Part shown: positions 25,142-33,074 of the stretch, piece after piece
Layout of the letters: every line of letters begins with the position of its first letter
Position numbering within the stretch: position 1 is the stretch's first letter
Origin: Flavobacterium sp. LMO8
GTDB lineage: Bacteria > Bacteroidota > Bacteroidia > Flavobacteriales > Flavobacteriaceae
Length of the DNA: 33,074 bases
NCBI RefSeq assembly: GCF_009495755.1
Contig: NZ_WIBJ01000016.1
Location: 1-33,074, forward strand
Direction: 5' to 3'
Program-made: the position numbers and the translations under genes
The notes under the pieces: generated by a model
Databases searched by the model: none
Told to the model about the DNA's origin: nothing
Seen by the model: only the letters and a program-made list of their open reading frames with translations

Positions 25142-26461
25142 ATGGATGTTAACGAAGAAAAATCAACAGATTTAATTAGGACTATCAAGTTTTTTTTAAA
25201 AGAAACCTTTAATATTATTGATGATACTGACGTAAACGCTACTATTGAGGATATTAAAGCAGGAGTTCCCATTAAAGGACAAACAGCTTGGGTTTTGATA
25301 TTTTCAATATTGATTGCATCTGCAGGATTAAATACGAGTTCTACAGCTGTTGTTATTGGTGCGATGCTTATTTCTCCACTTATGGGTCCAATCATGGGAA
25401 TTGGATTGTCATTAGGAATTAACGATATTTTTTTACTTCGTAAAGCAGTAAAAAATTTCGGAATTATGGTTGGACTAAGTTTAATTACATCATTTTTGTA
25501 TTTTAGTATTCCAGTTTTTCAAAACGAAACTCCCGAATTAATTGCAAGAACTGGTCCGGATGTACGTGATGTTATAATAGCATTTGCCGGAGGTTTAGCA
25601 TTAATTATTGCTTTTAGTAGAAGGTCTAAAGCGATAACTACAATTTCTGGAGTAGCAATTGCTACAGCATTAATGCCGCCACTTTGTACAGCAGGATTTG
25701 GTTTAGCTACTGGAAAATGGCATTTTTTTGGTGGAGCTATGTTTTTATTCTCTATAAACACAATATTTATTGCTACTGCGACTTTTATAATTGTTCGATT
25801 TTTAAAGTTTCCTTTCGAACAATATTTAGATTCTAAAAGGAAAAAAATAATTTCGAATGTTATTTATATTTCAGCTTTTGTGATTTTAGTTCCAAGTGTT
25901 TTCTTCTTTTATAAACTTTATAAACAATCCGATTTTAATCAAACGATAAGTCATTTTATACAAGACCAAAAAGAGAAAAATGGAGTGTTAGTTTTTGATA
26001 TTGAAAAAGATTATTCTAAGCAAGAAATTTCGTTTGCTATTATTGGCAACAAAATCAACGAGAAAGATTTGACAAGTTTAAAATCTTTATTAAAATATAA
26101 GGGTTACGATAATGTGAAGATAAATGTAATTAAAAATTACCAAGAATCAGAAGGGAACAAGAAACTGAATAACGATGAAAAAATCTTACTGACTTCTCAA
26201 AAAATCGCAAATAATCAATATCCTATAGCTGCAGTTTTTGAAAGTATTAGTAAAGAAATTCATGCTATAGACACTAATATAGTTGAGGTTTCTTATGGTC
26301 GAATTTTAAAATCTAATTTTAATTTAATCGATACAATCCCTACATTCTATATTAAATGGAAAGATGAAACAGAAAACGTTGAATCTGAAAATAATCAAAT
26401 TCAAAATTGGTTACGTGTAAAAACAGAAAATTCGAAATTGAAAGTTCAAGCTATTCAATAG
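25142..26461 (+). CDS. DUF389 (TIGR00341-like) integral membrane protein
   Basis: 439 aa protein of unknown function. A cytoplasmic-looking N-terminus (residues 1-40) is followed by hydrophobic segments between about 45 and 260 with conserved small-residue motifs: SAGLNTSSTAVVIGAMLISPLMGPIMGIGL, AFAGGLALIIAFS, GVAIATALMPPLCTAGFGLA. These are the hallmarks of the DUF389 family. A long soluble C-terminal half (about 270-439) contains KNEKDLTSLKSLLKYKGYDNVKI-like alpha/beta sequence. It is read from the same transcript direction as manC with 3 bases between them. Its last 11 bases overlap the end of the convergent ABC transporter gene. Transport of a small solute has been suggested for the family but nothing here proves it. 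Confidence 0.88.
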   Translation: MDVNEEKSTDLIRTIKFFLKETFNIIDDTDVNATIEDIKAGVPIKGQTAWVLIFSILIASAGLNTSSTAVVIGAMLISPLMGPIMGIGLSLGINDIFLLRKAVKNFGIMVGLSLITSFLYFSIPVFQNETPELIARTGPDVRDVIIAFAGGLALIIAFSRRSKAITTISGVAIATALMPPLCTAGFGLATGKWHFFGGAMFLFSINTIFIATATFIIVRFLKFPFEQYLDSKRKKIISNVIYISAFVILVPSVFFFYKLYKQSDFNQTISHFIQDQKEKNGVLVFDIEKDYSKQEISFAIIGNKINEKDLTSLKSLLKYKGYDNVKINVIKNYQESEGNKKLNNDEKILLTSQKIANNQYPIAAVFESISKEIHAIDTNIVEVSYGRILKSNFNLIDTIPTFYIKWKDETENVESENNQIQNWLRVKTENSKLKVQAIQ

Positions 26462-27224
26462 TATCGTCTTCCAAATACATTTTTCTAACACGTTTGAATA
26501 ATTCAGAAGAATAAACAAAATCGGTAACAGCTTCGTTATCGGTCTTAAAAATTTCTTTGTTTGTTCCTTCCCACTCAAGTAAACCGTTTTTTAAGAAAAT
26601 AATTTTTTGCCCAATTTCCATAACCGAATTCATATCATGAGTATTTATTACAGTTGTAATATTATATTCATGCGTAATTTCTTGAATCAAATTATCAATT
26701 ACAATAGCCGTTTTTGGGTCTAAGCCCGAGTTTGGTTCATCGCAAAAAAGATATTTCGGATTGTTAACAATGGCTCTTGCAATTGCTACACGTTTTTGCA
26801 TACCACCCGAAATTTCAGACGGACGTTTTAAATTTGCATTTAATAATTGTACTCTGTCTATTACAAAATCTACACGTTCTTTTATTTCGGCAGGTGTTTT
26901 ATTGGTAAACATTTTAAGAGGAAAACCAATGTTTTCTTCAACTGTCATGCTATCAAAAAGAGCGCTTCCTTGAAAAACCATTCCGATTTCTGTTCGTAAA
27001 GCTCTTTTTTCATCACTTGAAAGTTCAGAGTAAATTCTGCCGTCAAAAGAAATGGTGCCACTATCTGGAGTGTGAATACCTAGTAGTGATTTTAAAAAAA
27101 CTGTTTTACCCGAACCGCTTTGTCCAATAATTAAATTAGTCATCCCAGCTTCAAAACGAGTCGAAACACCTTTTAAAACGGTTTGTTCGCCAAACTTTTT
27201 TACGATGTTTTTTACTTCAATCAT
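26451..27224 (-). CDS. MlaF-like ABC transporter ATP-binding protein
   Basis: ATPase of an Mkl/Mla-type lipid transporter thought to move phospholipids between the membranes. 257 aa from the start used here. Walker A is GQSGSGKT (34-41), the signature ISGGMQKRVAIARA (SGG from 139), Walker B YLFCDEP (158-164) and the H-loop His196 in INTHD. SGGMQKR instead of SGGQ is typical of the MlaF/Mkl branch. The open frame extends 20 codons upstream, but MIEVKNIVKKFG is the conserved start, and its ATG overlaps the permease stop as ATGA (27221-27224), indicating coupling. The 3' end overlaps the DUF389 gene. No MCE-domain (MlaD) gene is in the window. Confidence 0.92.
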   Translation of the reverse strand: MIEVKNIVKKFGEQTVLKGVSTRFEAGMTNLIIGQSGSGKTVFLKSLLGIHTPDSGTISFDGRIYSELSSDEKRALRTEIGMVFQGSALFDSMTVEENIGFPLKMFTNKTPAEIKERVDFVIDRVQLLNANLKRPSEISGGMQKRVAIARAIVNNPKYLFCDEPNSGLDPKTAIVIDNLIQEITHEYNITTVINTHDMNSVMEIGQKIIFLKNGLLEWEGTNKEIFKTDNEAVTDFVYSSELFKRVRKMYLEDDTIE

Positions 27225-27970
27225 TGGCTTAATAAGAGTTGGGTTAATATAAAGTTCATTAAAATAATAACTACAGATGTCCAAACGAAAGAAACTGTAC
27301 TCGCTTTACCTACTTCTAATGCACCACCTTTCATGTAATAGCCATGAAATGAAGGAATTGTTGCCAAAAGTAAAGCAAAAGTAAATGTTTTTATAAACGC
27401 ATAAGCAATATGAAACGGAATAAATTCTGTTTGTAAGCCTGTAATAAATTCTGGACTGCTGGTAAAACCACCATAAACAGCTGCCATCCAACCGCCAAAA
27501 ATACCTAAAAACATACTCAATCCAATTACAAATGGATATAAAAGTAGTGCAATTATTTTAGGGAAAATTAAGTAGTTTAATGAGTTAACTCCCATAACTT
27601 CTAATGCATCAATTTGTTCGGTAACACGCATGGTTCCAATACTTGAAGTGATGAATGAACCCATTTTTCCTGCCATAATGATGGAAATAAAAGTAGGTGC
27701 AAATTCTAAAACCACCGATTGACGTGTTGCAAAACCAATTAAATATTTTGGAATTAACGGATTCGTTAAGTTTAATGCTGTTTGAATAGCCACAACCCCT
27801 CCAACGAAAAATGAAATAAACGCCACAATTCCTAGAGATCCTATGATCAAGTCATCAATTTCTTTAAGGATTAATTGTTTCATTACCGACCATTTAGTTG
27901 GCTTGTTGAAAATTTCTTTCAACATGATAAAATATTTTCCTATTTGCGATAAGTAGCGAATGAGCATCAT
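27221..27970 (-). CDS. MlaE-family ABC transporter permease
   Basis: Membrane subunit paired with the downstream MlaF-like ATPase. 249 aa (or 248 if the second of two adjacent ATGs is used). The family blocks are visible: DDLIIGSLGIVAFISFFVGGVVAIQTALN, EFAPTFISIIMAGKMGSFITSSIGTMRVTEQIDALEVMGVNSLNYLIFPKI (the E...A..G/R..A.IaAElGtM-type segment that defines MlaE), GGAxxVG and a final hydrophobic helix. About five to six membrane segments by eye. The upstream 143-base AT-rich gap to the next divergent gene contains its promoter. Confidence 0.92.
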   Translation of the reverse strand: MMLIRYLSQIGKYFIMLKEIFNKPTKWSVMKQLILKEIDDLIIGSLGIVAFISFFVGGVVAIQTALNLTNPLIPKYLIGFATRQSVVLEFAPTFISIIMAGKMGSFITSSIGTMRVTEQIDALEVMGVNSLNYLIFPKIIALLLYPFVIGLSMFLGIFGGWMAAVYGGFTSSPEFITGLQTEFIPFHIAYAFIKTFTFALLLATIPSFHGYYMKGGALEVGKASTVSFVWTSVVIILMNFILTQLLLSQ

Positions 27971-27986
27971 AGTTTAAAAATATTTT

Positions 27987-27994
27987 CAAAAATA
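27987..27994 (-). promoter_or_regulatory. -7-like element upstream of the MlaE gene
   Basis: On the minus strand TATTTTTG matches TAnnTTTG exactly, about 17 bases before the first ATG; the -33 region is T-rich but lacks a clear TTG. In the same 143-base divergent gap (27971-28113) the plus strand has TTG (28064-28066), 16 nt, then TTGCTTTG (28083-28090), a weaker promoter candidate for the secreted-protein gene at 28114. Nothing else is seen in the gap. Confidence 0.4.
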
Positions 27995-28113
27995 CTAATT
28001 AGTTTAGTTAATTGTAAATAAAAATAGAGTATTTTAATTTCAAGAAAAAATATTCCAAAAATTTTGTTAAATCGTTTTTTTTTTGCTTTGTCAAAATTTA
28101 TAATTTACCTAGT

Positions 28114-28710
28114 ATGAAAAAATTACTATTATTATTAATGTTTCTGATTGGTTTTACAAACAATGCTCAATCGCTTTCAGAAACTGAAAATTATTACACT
28201 CCTAATGGTTTGTTAGAAAATGTTTTCGATAATTATGGAAATCATTTTAAATTAAAAGATGTTTTAATTGCACCAAAAATTAGTGTAATTGACAGTACAA
28301 AAATTCTTACTAGCGAACTACTTTGTACATCGGGTATTTTTGAAATTTACTTTGAGAAAGGATCTGGAATGAATTTACCAAACAATCCAAATCATATTGA
28401 AAGACGTAATGTGGTTTGTACTGTTTTCAATGAATTGTCAAATTTCATAGATAGTCCATTAAAAAATTCAGGTAATACATCAAAAATAAAAATTTGGATT
28501 AGAGATATCGATGAAATTCCTAATGCTCAAAATTTTGATATAAGTTACGGAACATCTTACTATAATGTCCCAAAAAACAATAATGCTGCTGATATTTCAG
28601 ACAATCAATTATGGAAAACTATTTTAAGTGGTGTAGACGCTTACAAAAACACATCGCAAAATGCCATTATTGACCAAGCAAATTTTTATCACGCAACTCT
28701 AGCATTTTAA
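28114..28710 (+). CDS. N-terminal fragment of a secreted metalloprotease-like T9SS protein (frameshifted)
   Basis: 198 aa as read. The signal peptide is MKKLLLLLMFLIGFTNNAQS. The rest (TPNGLLENVFDNYGNHFKLKDV ... IEIYFEKGSGMN-like region, VCTVFNELSNFIDSPL, KIKIWIRDIDE) resembles the N-terminal part of large flavobacterial secreted metalloprotease-like proteins. The frame ends abruptly at TAA 28708-28710 in the middle of a strand (...HATLAF). Continuation in the +1 frame reads KFNGVKWNSNLNTNASKKEYDLYSYVLREAV without interruption into the next ORF. The two pieces together would make one protein of about 1645 aa. As it stands, this fragment would be secreted without a sorting domain. Confidence 0.75.
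   Translation: MKKLLLLLMFLIGFTNNAQSLSETENYYTPNGLLENVFDNYGNHFKLKDVLIAPKISVIDSTKILTSELLCTSGIFEIYFEKGSGMNLPNNPNHIERRNVVCTVFNELSNFIDSPLKNSGNTSKIKIWIRDIDEIPNAQNFDISYGTSYYNVPKNNNAADISDNQLWKTILSGVDAYKNTSQNAIIDQANFYHATLAF
28705..28708 (+). other. Frameshift site (T4 where T3 restores the frame)
   Basis: GCA TTT TAA in the first frame becomes GCA TTT AAA TTT AAT GGA (A F K F N G) if one T of the TTTT run is removed. The downstream frame is open from 28703, directly after TAG at 28700-28702, so the switch point is confined to a few bases. It may be a genuine mutation, a phase-variable slip or a sequencing error. Confidence 0.8.
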
Positions 28711-28783
28711 ATTTAATGGAGTAAAATGGAATTCAAATTTAAATACTAACGCTTCAAAAAAAGAATATGACCTGTATTCTTAT

Positions 28784-31700
28784 GTGTTAAGAGAAGCTGT
28801 GCATGCTTTAGGTTTTTCAAGTTTAATTTCGAACAATGGTGGTTCAAAACTAGATGCAAATTTTAATTATTACTCAAGATTTGATACGTTTTTAAAAAAC
28901 GGAAGCAATCAAAATTTAATAACAAATAACGGCTGCAATTCATTAAACGGTTATACATTTTCGGGAACAATTAATAATTTATATAATAATTGTGCTGCAC
29001 CATTAAATTTTAGTGCTTGTAACACTGCAGTTAAATTTTCGGGAACAAGCAATTTAGAGTTGTATACACCAAACTGTTATAATAATGAAAATAGTTTTAA
29101 TTTATTAAATGAAAATTGTAACCCTATTTCAAACTACTATTTAATGCAAAGTAATTTTGGAAAAGGAACTACAAAAAGACATCTTTCAAATGAAGAAAGA
29201 AATATATTAAATGACATTGGCTACTCTTTTAATAGCTCTTATGGAACAATTTCTAACTTGTCTTATGTTAATTATAATCAAAGTGTTATAGGTAATATAG
29301 TTGCAGGGATTAACGATGGTTTCAATTCAAGTGGGAATTATACATATTATGGTAATACTAATGAACCATTACAAATAACTAATTTATTAATTAATGATAA
29401 AGGAAATAATTTACGTTTTGAATGTTTAAAAGATTTAACTCATAGTGGAACTATTTTTTCTACTTTAAGTGGAGATGCATCAACTCCTGTTGACATAACT
29501 TCTTCAGAAGCTGGCTTTCACTTAATTAGCTATGTACCTTATAATAGCTTAACTGGAATGAGGGGAAATATTACCTATGTTTTTATTTATTTTCGTGCAA
29601 ATTGCCCTGTAACACCAATTGAATGTGACTTAATTTTGAATGGTGGTTTTGAAATAAATAACAGTATACCTAATTTATTTGGACAATTTGACTCAAAGGT
29701 TTGTCAATGGGAATCTGCAGACGGGACTTGTGACTATTATCATGCAAATAGTCCTTGGGGACAAACAGATATTCCAGGTGGATTAATAGCTATGAATACG
29801 ACTACTACTCCAAACGGAGGACAGGCATATGCAGGGTTTATTTTCAGACAACCTGTTGCTCCTCTATTTAATAATGGTGAAGTTATGGCAACTACATTAA
29901 CCAGCCCTTTATTAGCTAATACTAATTATACTTTGACATTTAATGTTGCGAGAGTAAATCACACTGTTTTTAGGAGTGGTAGACCAACCATACAAGCTTA
30001 TCTTTCATCAACTATTTTGCCTGCAAACTTTAGTAATCCTGCAAATTATATAAATGGAAATCTTAATTTAGGAATTGATCCTACAGGCATTTTAATTAAT
30101 GATGATAATGAATTAACAAATTTTAATGTTTGGGATGAATTTTCTATAACGTTTAATTCTGGTGTTGGAGGGCAACAATTTCTTTATATAGGTAGTATTA
30201 GTAATGCAGCTTTTACTTTAACAGCAGCTACCAATAATGGACAGTATTGTATTGTTGATAATGTTAGTTTACAACGTGTTTTCAATCCTATTTTAGATAT
30301 ACAACCAGAAACGATTTGTAGTAATTCTAGCACCCCTATTAACTTAAATACTATGCTTACTAATGGCGTTCCAGAAGGAGTTTTTACTGGCGCAGGTGTA
30401 AGTTTTAATGGCACTACTTATATTTTTAATCCTAGTATTGCTGGAGTAGGAACACATACAATTACTTATACTATTCCAAGTCCAGTAGCTTGCCCTGAAA
30501 TAGTTATAACCGACACTATTGAAGTTATTTCATGCCAAGCTCCTTACATCTCACAAGTTTATGTGGGTGGTGGTAAAGACAAAGCTGTAGAAATAAAAAA
30601 TGCTAGCAATACGCAAACCATAAACGCAGGACAATACTATTTAGTTTGGTATGATGGCAATGGTACGCCAGCTAATTTAAGCACACCAACAGCATCAATA
30701 GATTTAGCAACAGGTGGTACTATTGCTGCTAATGGAGTAAAAGTGTTTAAATCTCCAGCATTAGCAAACCCTGCTTATATTATACCAACCGCAACAATAT
30801 TTAATACTTTTCAAGGATATGATGGTATTTACGATGTTATTATTATTTCAACCAGTAATGGTGCCAATGCTTATAACGATAGAGTTGATGTTTTAGGCGA
30901 TAACACGGCAAGTAATTTGTTATTTAAAGAATACACACAAGAAAGTTATAAATCTTTAGTACGTATGAGTTGTACACCTATGGGTTTCCCTCGTGTAGAT
31001 TACGACGAACAAGATTGGGTAGGATTTAACCGTTATGGTATTTCAACTCTAGGTATTTATGACGATAGTTTTGAAGTAGCACAAGGTACTTTAACTAATG
31101 GGGAATTAGGAAGACATTTTACTGATGAATTGAGATGGACTCTTTCAGGTTGGGATGATTTAGGTCTTCTTGATCCTCTTGAGAGTAACCCAGATCGTTC
31201 GCGAGAGACTAGTGTTTTTGCAAGTTACAATACTGGAACTGAGGGCAGTTTTGAAGCATGTAGTTTGTTTGTTAATCAGCTTACAACACTAATAATTGCT
31301 TCAAGCACAAATGTAAAAGTACAAACTAGTGTAACTATTGACCCAAATATTGGGCGATTAATTGTTGAAAACGAAGGGTCTTTGGTAATGGTTCGCGATT
31401 GTTACTATACACCAACAGAAGGGTTTGGTTGTGGAACGGAATTGGTTAATTTAGGAACTAATAGCGTATTAACGGCTACTAAACAAACAGTTAATTTAAG
31501 TGGCCCTTATGATTATGTGTACCTGTCTTCGCCTTTATCAAACAATACAGCTAACCCAAGGTTAAACCAAATTTTTAATTTTGGTTCAGGAACTGGAATG
31601 TTTAATCCTACCCGTTTTTATTTGTTTCAAAATCATAAATTTTGTGACATCTATAAGCGTTTTTCAACAATTGTAGGCGATGTTGATGGTTATGATGATA

Positions 31701-33052
31701 ATTATGACGATTATGACCCAAGTGATACTGCTTTAGAGCAAAATGCCCTAATGATTCCAGGGCGTGGTTATGCTACTTGGCCTCCTGTTCCTGCAGCAAC
31801 AGACCTTAATTATACCATTACGTTTACAGGAGAAATGAACAACGGTATTGTAGAGGTGCCTGTATTTAAAAACAACTCTTTAAGTGGTAGAAATGCTAAT
31901 TTAATAGGCAACCCTTATCCAAGTGCTATAGATTTAGATAAGTTTTTTGCTGAAAATAATACGGTTATAGAACCTATCGCTTACATCTGGACGCGTGTTA
32001 CCACACCAGATGACCCAAATAGCACCTATCAAGGCCCTAATGGGTTAAATTATACAGCGGCTAACTATTCGGTTTACACACAAGATATGTCTCTAAATAT
32101 AGAAAATAACGCAGTATTCGCAGGCGGTAGTATTTTGGCATCAGGACAATCGTTTTTCGTAAGAGCCTATAAAGATTTTAGCGGATTTGCAAATGCACCT
32201 ATAGCGGCAGAAGTAGCACCTGTTAATCCTGCAACAATTCATCCACAAGAAGAAATTATTACGGCAGGAAACATACAATTTAGAAATTACATGCGTACTA
32301 CCGAACCTAATATTACTTTTTCTAGAATGGAAAGTAGTAGAGTAAATCAAACCAATACAAACCAAATTACAGGTGATAAATTATGGGTAAATCTTACAGA
32401 TGCAAATGATTTTACGGCTCAAATAGGGATTTACTTTAAACCTTCAGGAAATGCAGGTTATTTGCCTACAGAAGATGTTGTTACGATTGCAGGTAGAAAA
32501 TATAATTTTTACACCCAATCTACAACTGAGGATTTACTGATTGATGTGCAAGATGCCTTTGAAACAAGTAAAGTTATGCCTTTAGGAATTACGAATATAA
32601 CAGGTCAAAACCAACTATTTACTATAAGTATTCCTAAAAAAGGAGGTGTTTTTAATTCACAAACTGTTTACTTAGAAGATACACAATTGGGAATTGTTCA
32701 TAATTTAAGCCAATCATCATATTCTTTTACTTCTTTAGAAACAATTGTAGAAAATCGTTTTAATTTATTATTTTCAAATAATGTGTCTGTATCAAAGCAT
32801 AAAAAAGAAGATTCATTAGTTAAGGTTTGGATTTCAAATGATAAAGTTTTAAAAGTAGTTTCTGAAAAAAATAATATTAGTAGTATTCAGGTTTTTGATA
32901 TTTACTCAATGAATACAGATGCTTTAAAACATAATAGTATAAATATAAACCAAAAAGAATTTTCGTTACCTTTGAATGAAGATACTAAATTATATAGTAT
33001 TAGAATAACTTTGGAAGATGGTACTATTATTAATAAAAAAGTGGCAAAATAA
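28784..33052 (+). CDS. C-terminal fragment: lamin-tail-like, T9SS-sorted surface protein
   Basis: 1422 aa from an internal GTG; the true 5' part lies before the frameshift. Order of regions: degenerate metalloprotease core with REAVHALGF (R3-H7 here) and a later SNEERNILNDIGY block; a beta-rich insert; a jelly-roll-like carbohydrate-binding-type region (about 29630-30290: DLILNGGFEINN ... CIVDNVSL); a PKD/Ig-like stretch; a lamin-tail-like domain (about 30540-30900: YISQVYVGGGKDKAVEIKN); a long flavobacterial region with LIGNPYPSAIDLDKFF and DKLWVNLTD; and a T9SS sorting end (VYLEDTQLGIVHNLSQSSYSF ... ENRFNLLF, then a final ~85 residues ending GTIINKKVAK), resembling type C sorting signals. 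Likely exported by the PorU/PorV pathway encoded in this window, if made at all. Confidence 0.78.
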   Translation: MLREAVHALGFSSLISNNGGSKLDANFNYYSRFDTFLKNGSNQNLITNNGCNSLNGYTFSGTINNLYNNCAAPLNFSACNTAVKFSGTSNLELYTPNCYNNENSFNLLNENCNPISNYYLMQSNFGKGTTKRHLSNEERNILNDIGYSFNSSYGTISNLSYVNYNQSVIGNIVAGINDGFNSSGNYTYYGNTNEPLQITNLLINDKGNNLRFECLKDLTHSGTIFSTLSGDASTPVDITSSEAGFHLISYVPYNSLTGMRGNITYVFIYFRANCPVTPIECDLILNGGFEINNSIPNLFGQFDSKVCQWESADGTCDYYHANSPWGQTDIPGGLIAMNTTTTPNGGQAYAGFIFRQPVAPLFNNGEVMATTLTSPLLANTNYTLTFNVARVNHTVFRSGRPTIQAYLSSTILPANFSNPANYINGNLNLGIDPTGILINDDNELTNFNVWDEFSITFNSGVGGQQFLYIGSISNAAFTLTAATNNGQYCIVDNVSLQRVFNPILDIQPETICSNSSTPINLNTMLTNGVPEGVFTGAGVSFNGTTYIFNPSIAGVGTHTITYTIPSPVACPEIVITDTIEVISCQAPYISQVYVGGGKDKAVEIKNASNTQTINAGQYYLVWYDGNGTPANLSTPTASIDLATGGTIAANGVKVFKSPALANPAYIIPTATIFNTFQGYDGIYDVIIISTSNGANAYNDRVDVLGDNTASNLLFKEYTQESYKSLVRMSCTPMGFPRVDYDEQDWVGFNRYGISTLGIYDDSFEVAQGTLTNGELGRHFTDELRWTLSGWDDLGLLDPLESNPDRSRETSVFASYNTGTEGSFEACSLFVNQLTTLIIASSTNVKVQTSVTIDPNIGRLIVENEGSLVMVRDCYYTPTEGFGCGTELVNLGTNSVLTATKQTVNLSGPYDYVYLSSPLSNNTANPRLNQIFNFGSGTGMFNPTRFYLFQNHKFCDIYKRFSTIVGDVDGYDDNYDDYDPSDTALEQNALMIPGRGYATWPPVPAATDLNYTITFTGEMNNGIVEVPVFKNNSLSGRNANLIGNPYPSAIDLDKFFAENNTVIEPIAYIWTRVTTPDDPNSTYQGPNGLNYTAANYSVYTQDMSLNIENNAVFAGGSILASGQSFFVRAYKDFSGFANAPIAAEVAPVNPATIHPQEEIITAGNIQFRNYMRTTEPNITFSRMESSRVNQTNTNQITGDKLWVNLTDANDFTAQIGIYFKPSGNAGYLPTEDVVTIAGRKYNFYTQSTTEDLLIDVQDAFETSKVMPLGITNITGQNQLFTISIPKKGGVFNSQTVYLEDTQLGIVHNLSQSSYSFTSLETIVENRFNLLFSNNVSVSKHKKEDSLVKVWISNDKVLKVVSEKNNISSIQVFDIYSMNTDALKHNSININQKEFSLPLNEDTKLYSIRITLEDGTIINKKVAK

Positions 33053-33074
33053 TATATTGAGCAAAATACTAGTA

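Overview
The window is AT-rich chromosomal DNA from a member of the Flavobacteriaceae, most likely Flavobacterium or a close relative. Three things support this. The gliding and type IX secretion genes gldJ, porU and porV lie together. Start codons lack Shine-Dalgarno sequences. Several intergenic regions carry the Bacteroidota promoter pattern (TTG about 33 bases upstream, TAnnTTTG near -7). Nearly everything is conserved housekeeping sequence; no insertion sequence, CRISPR array, integrase or prophage block was seen.

Left part (1-9120): on the minus strand are endonuclease III and a short-chain acyl-CoA dehydrogenase. Divergent from these run anmK (cell-wall sugar recycling), a Glu/Leu-type amino-acid dehydrogenase, the Na+/H+ antiporter nhaD, an exbB-exbD-tonB energy-coupling set and folC, followed by a tRNA-Val(UAC) with its own promoter and terminator.

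Middle (9162-17534): murF and gldJ on the minus strand, and divergently porU (T9SS sortase) and porV (T9SS outer-membrane shuttle protein). GldJ supports gliding and the secretion motor, while PorU and PorV finish the secretion and anchoring of proteins with C-terminal sorting domains. The last gene in the window is probably such a substrate.

Right part (17602-27970): cytidine deaminase; pyruvate dehydrogenase E1-alpha and E2 (E1-beta and E3 are not here); an M28 lipoprotein peptidase overlapping an SDR oxidoreductase; a BRO-N/antirepressor-like gene translationally coupled to a SprT-like metalloprotease; mannose-1-phosphate guanylyltransferase; a DUF389 membrane protein; and, on the minus strand, an MlaE/MlaF-type lipid ABC transporter pair whose end overlaps the DUF389 gene.

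Far right (28114-33052): a large secreted T9SS-type protein split in two by a single-base frameshift in a T run. Its N-terminal metalloprotease-like region has lost the first zinc histidine and apparently the third. Several ORF starts were moved downstream of the longest possible start, using conserved N-termini, ATGA overlaps and promoter positions. No intergenic stretch exceeds about 210 bases. The clearest leads are the BRO-N/SprT pair, the frameshifted pseudo-protease, an EF-hand-like loop in PorV, and strong terminator hairpins placed just upstream of start codons of co-directional genes.
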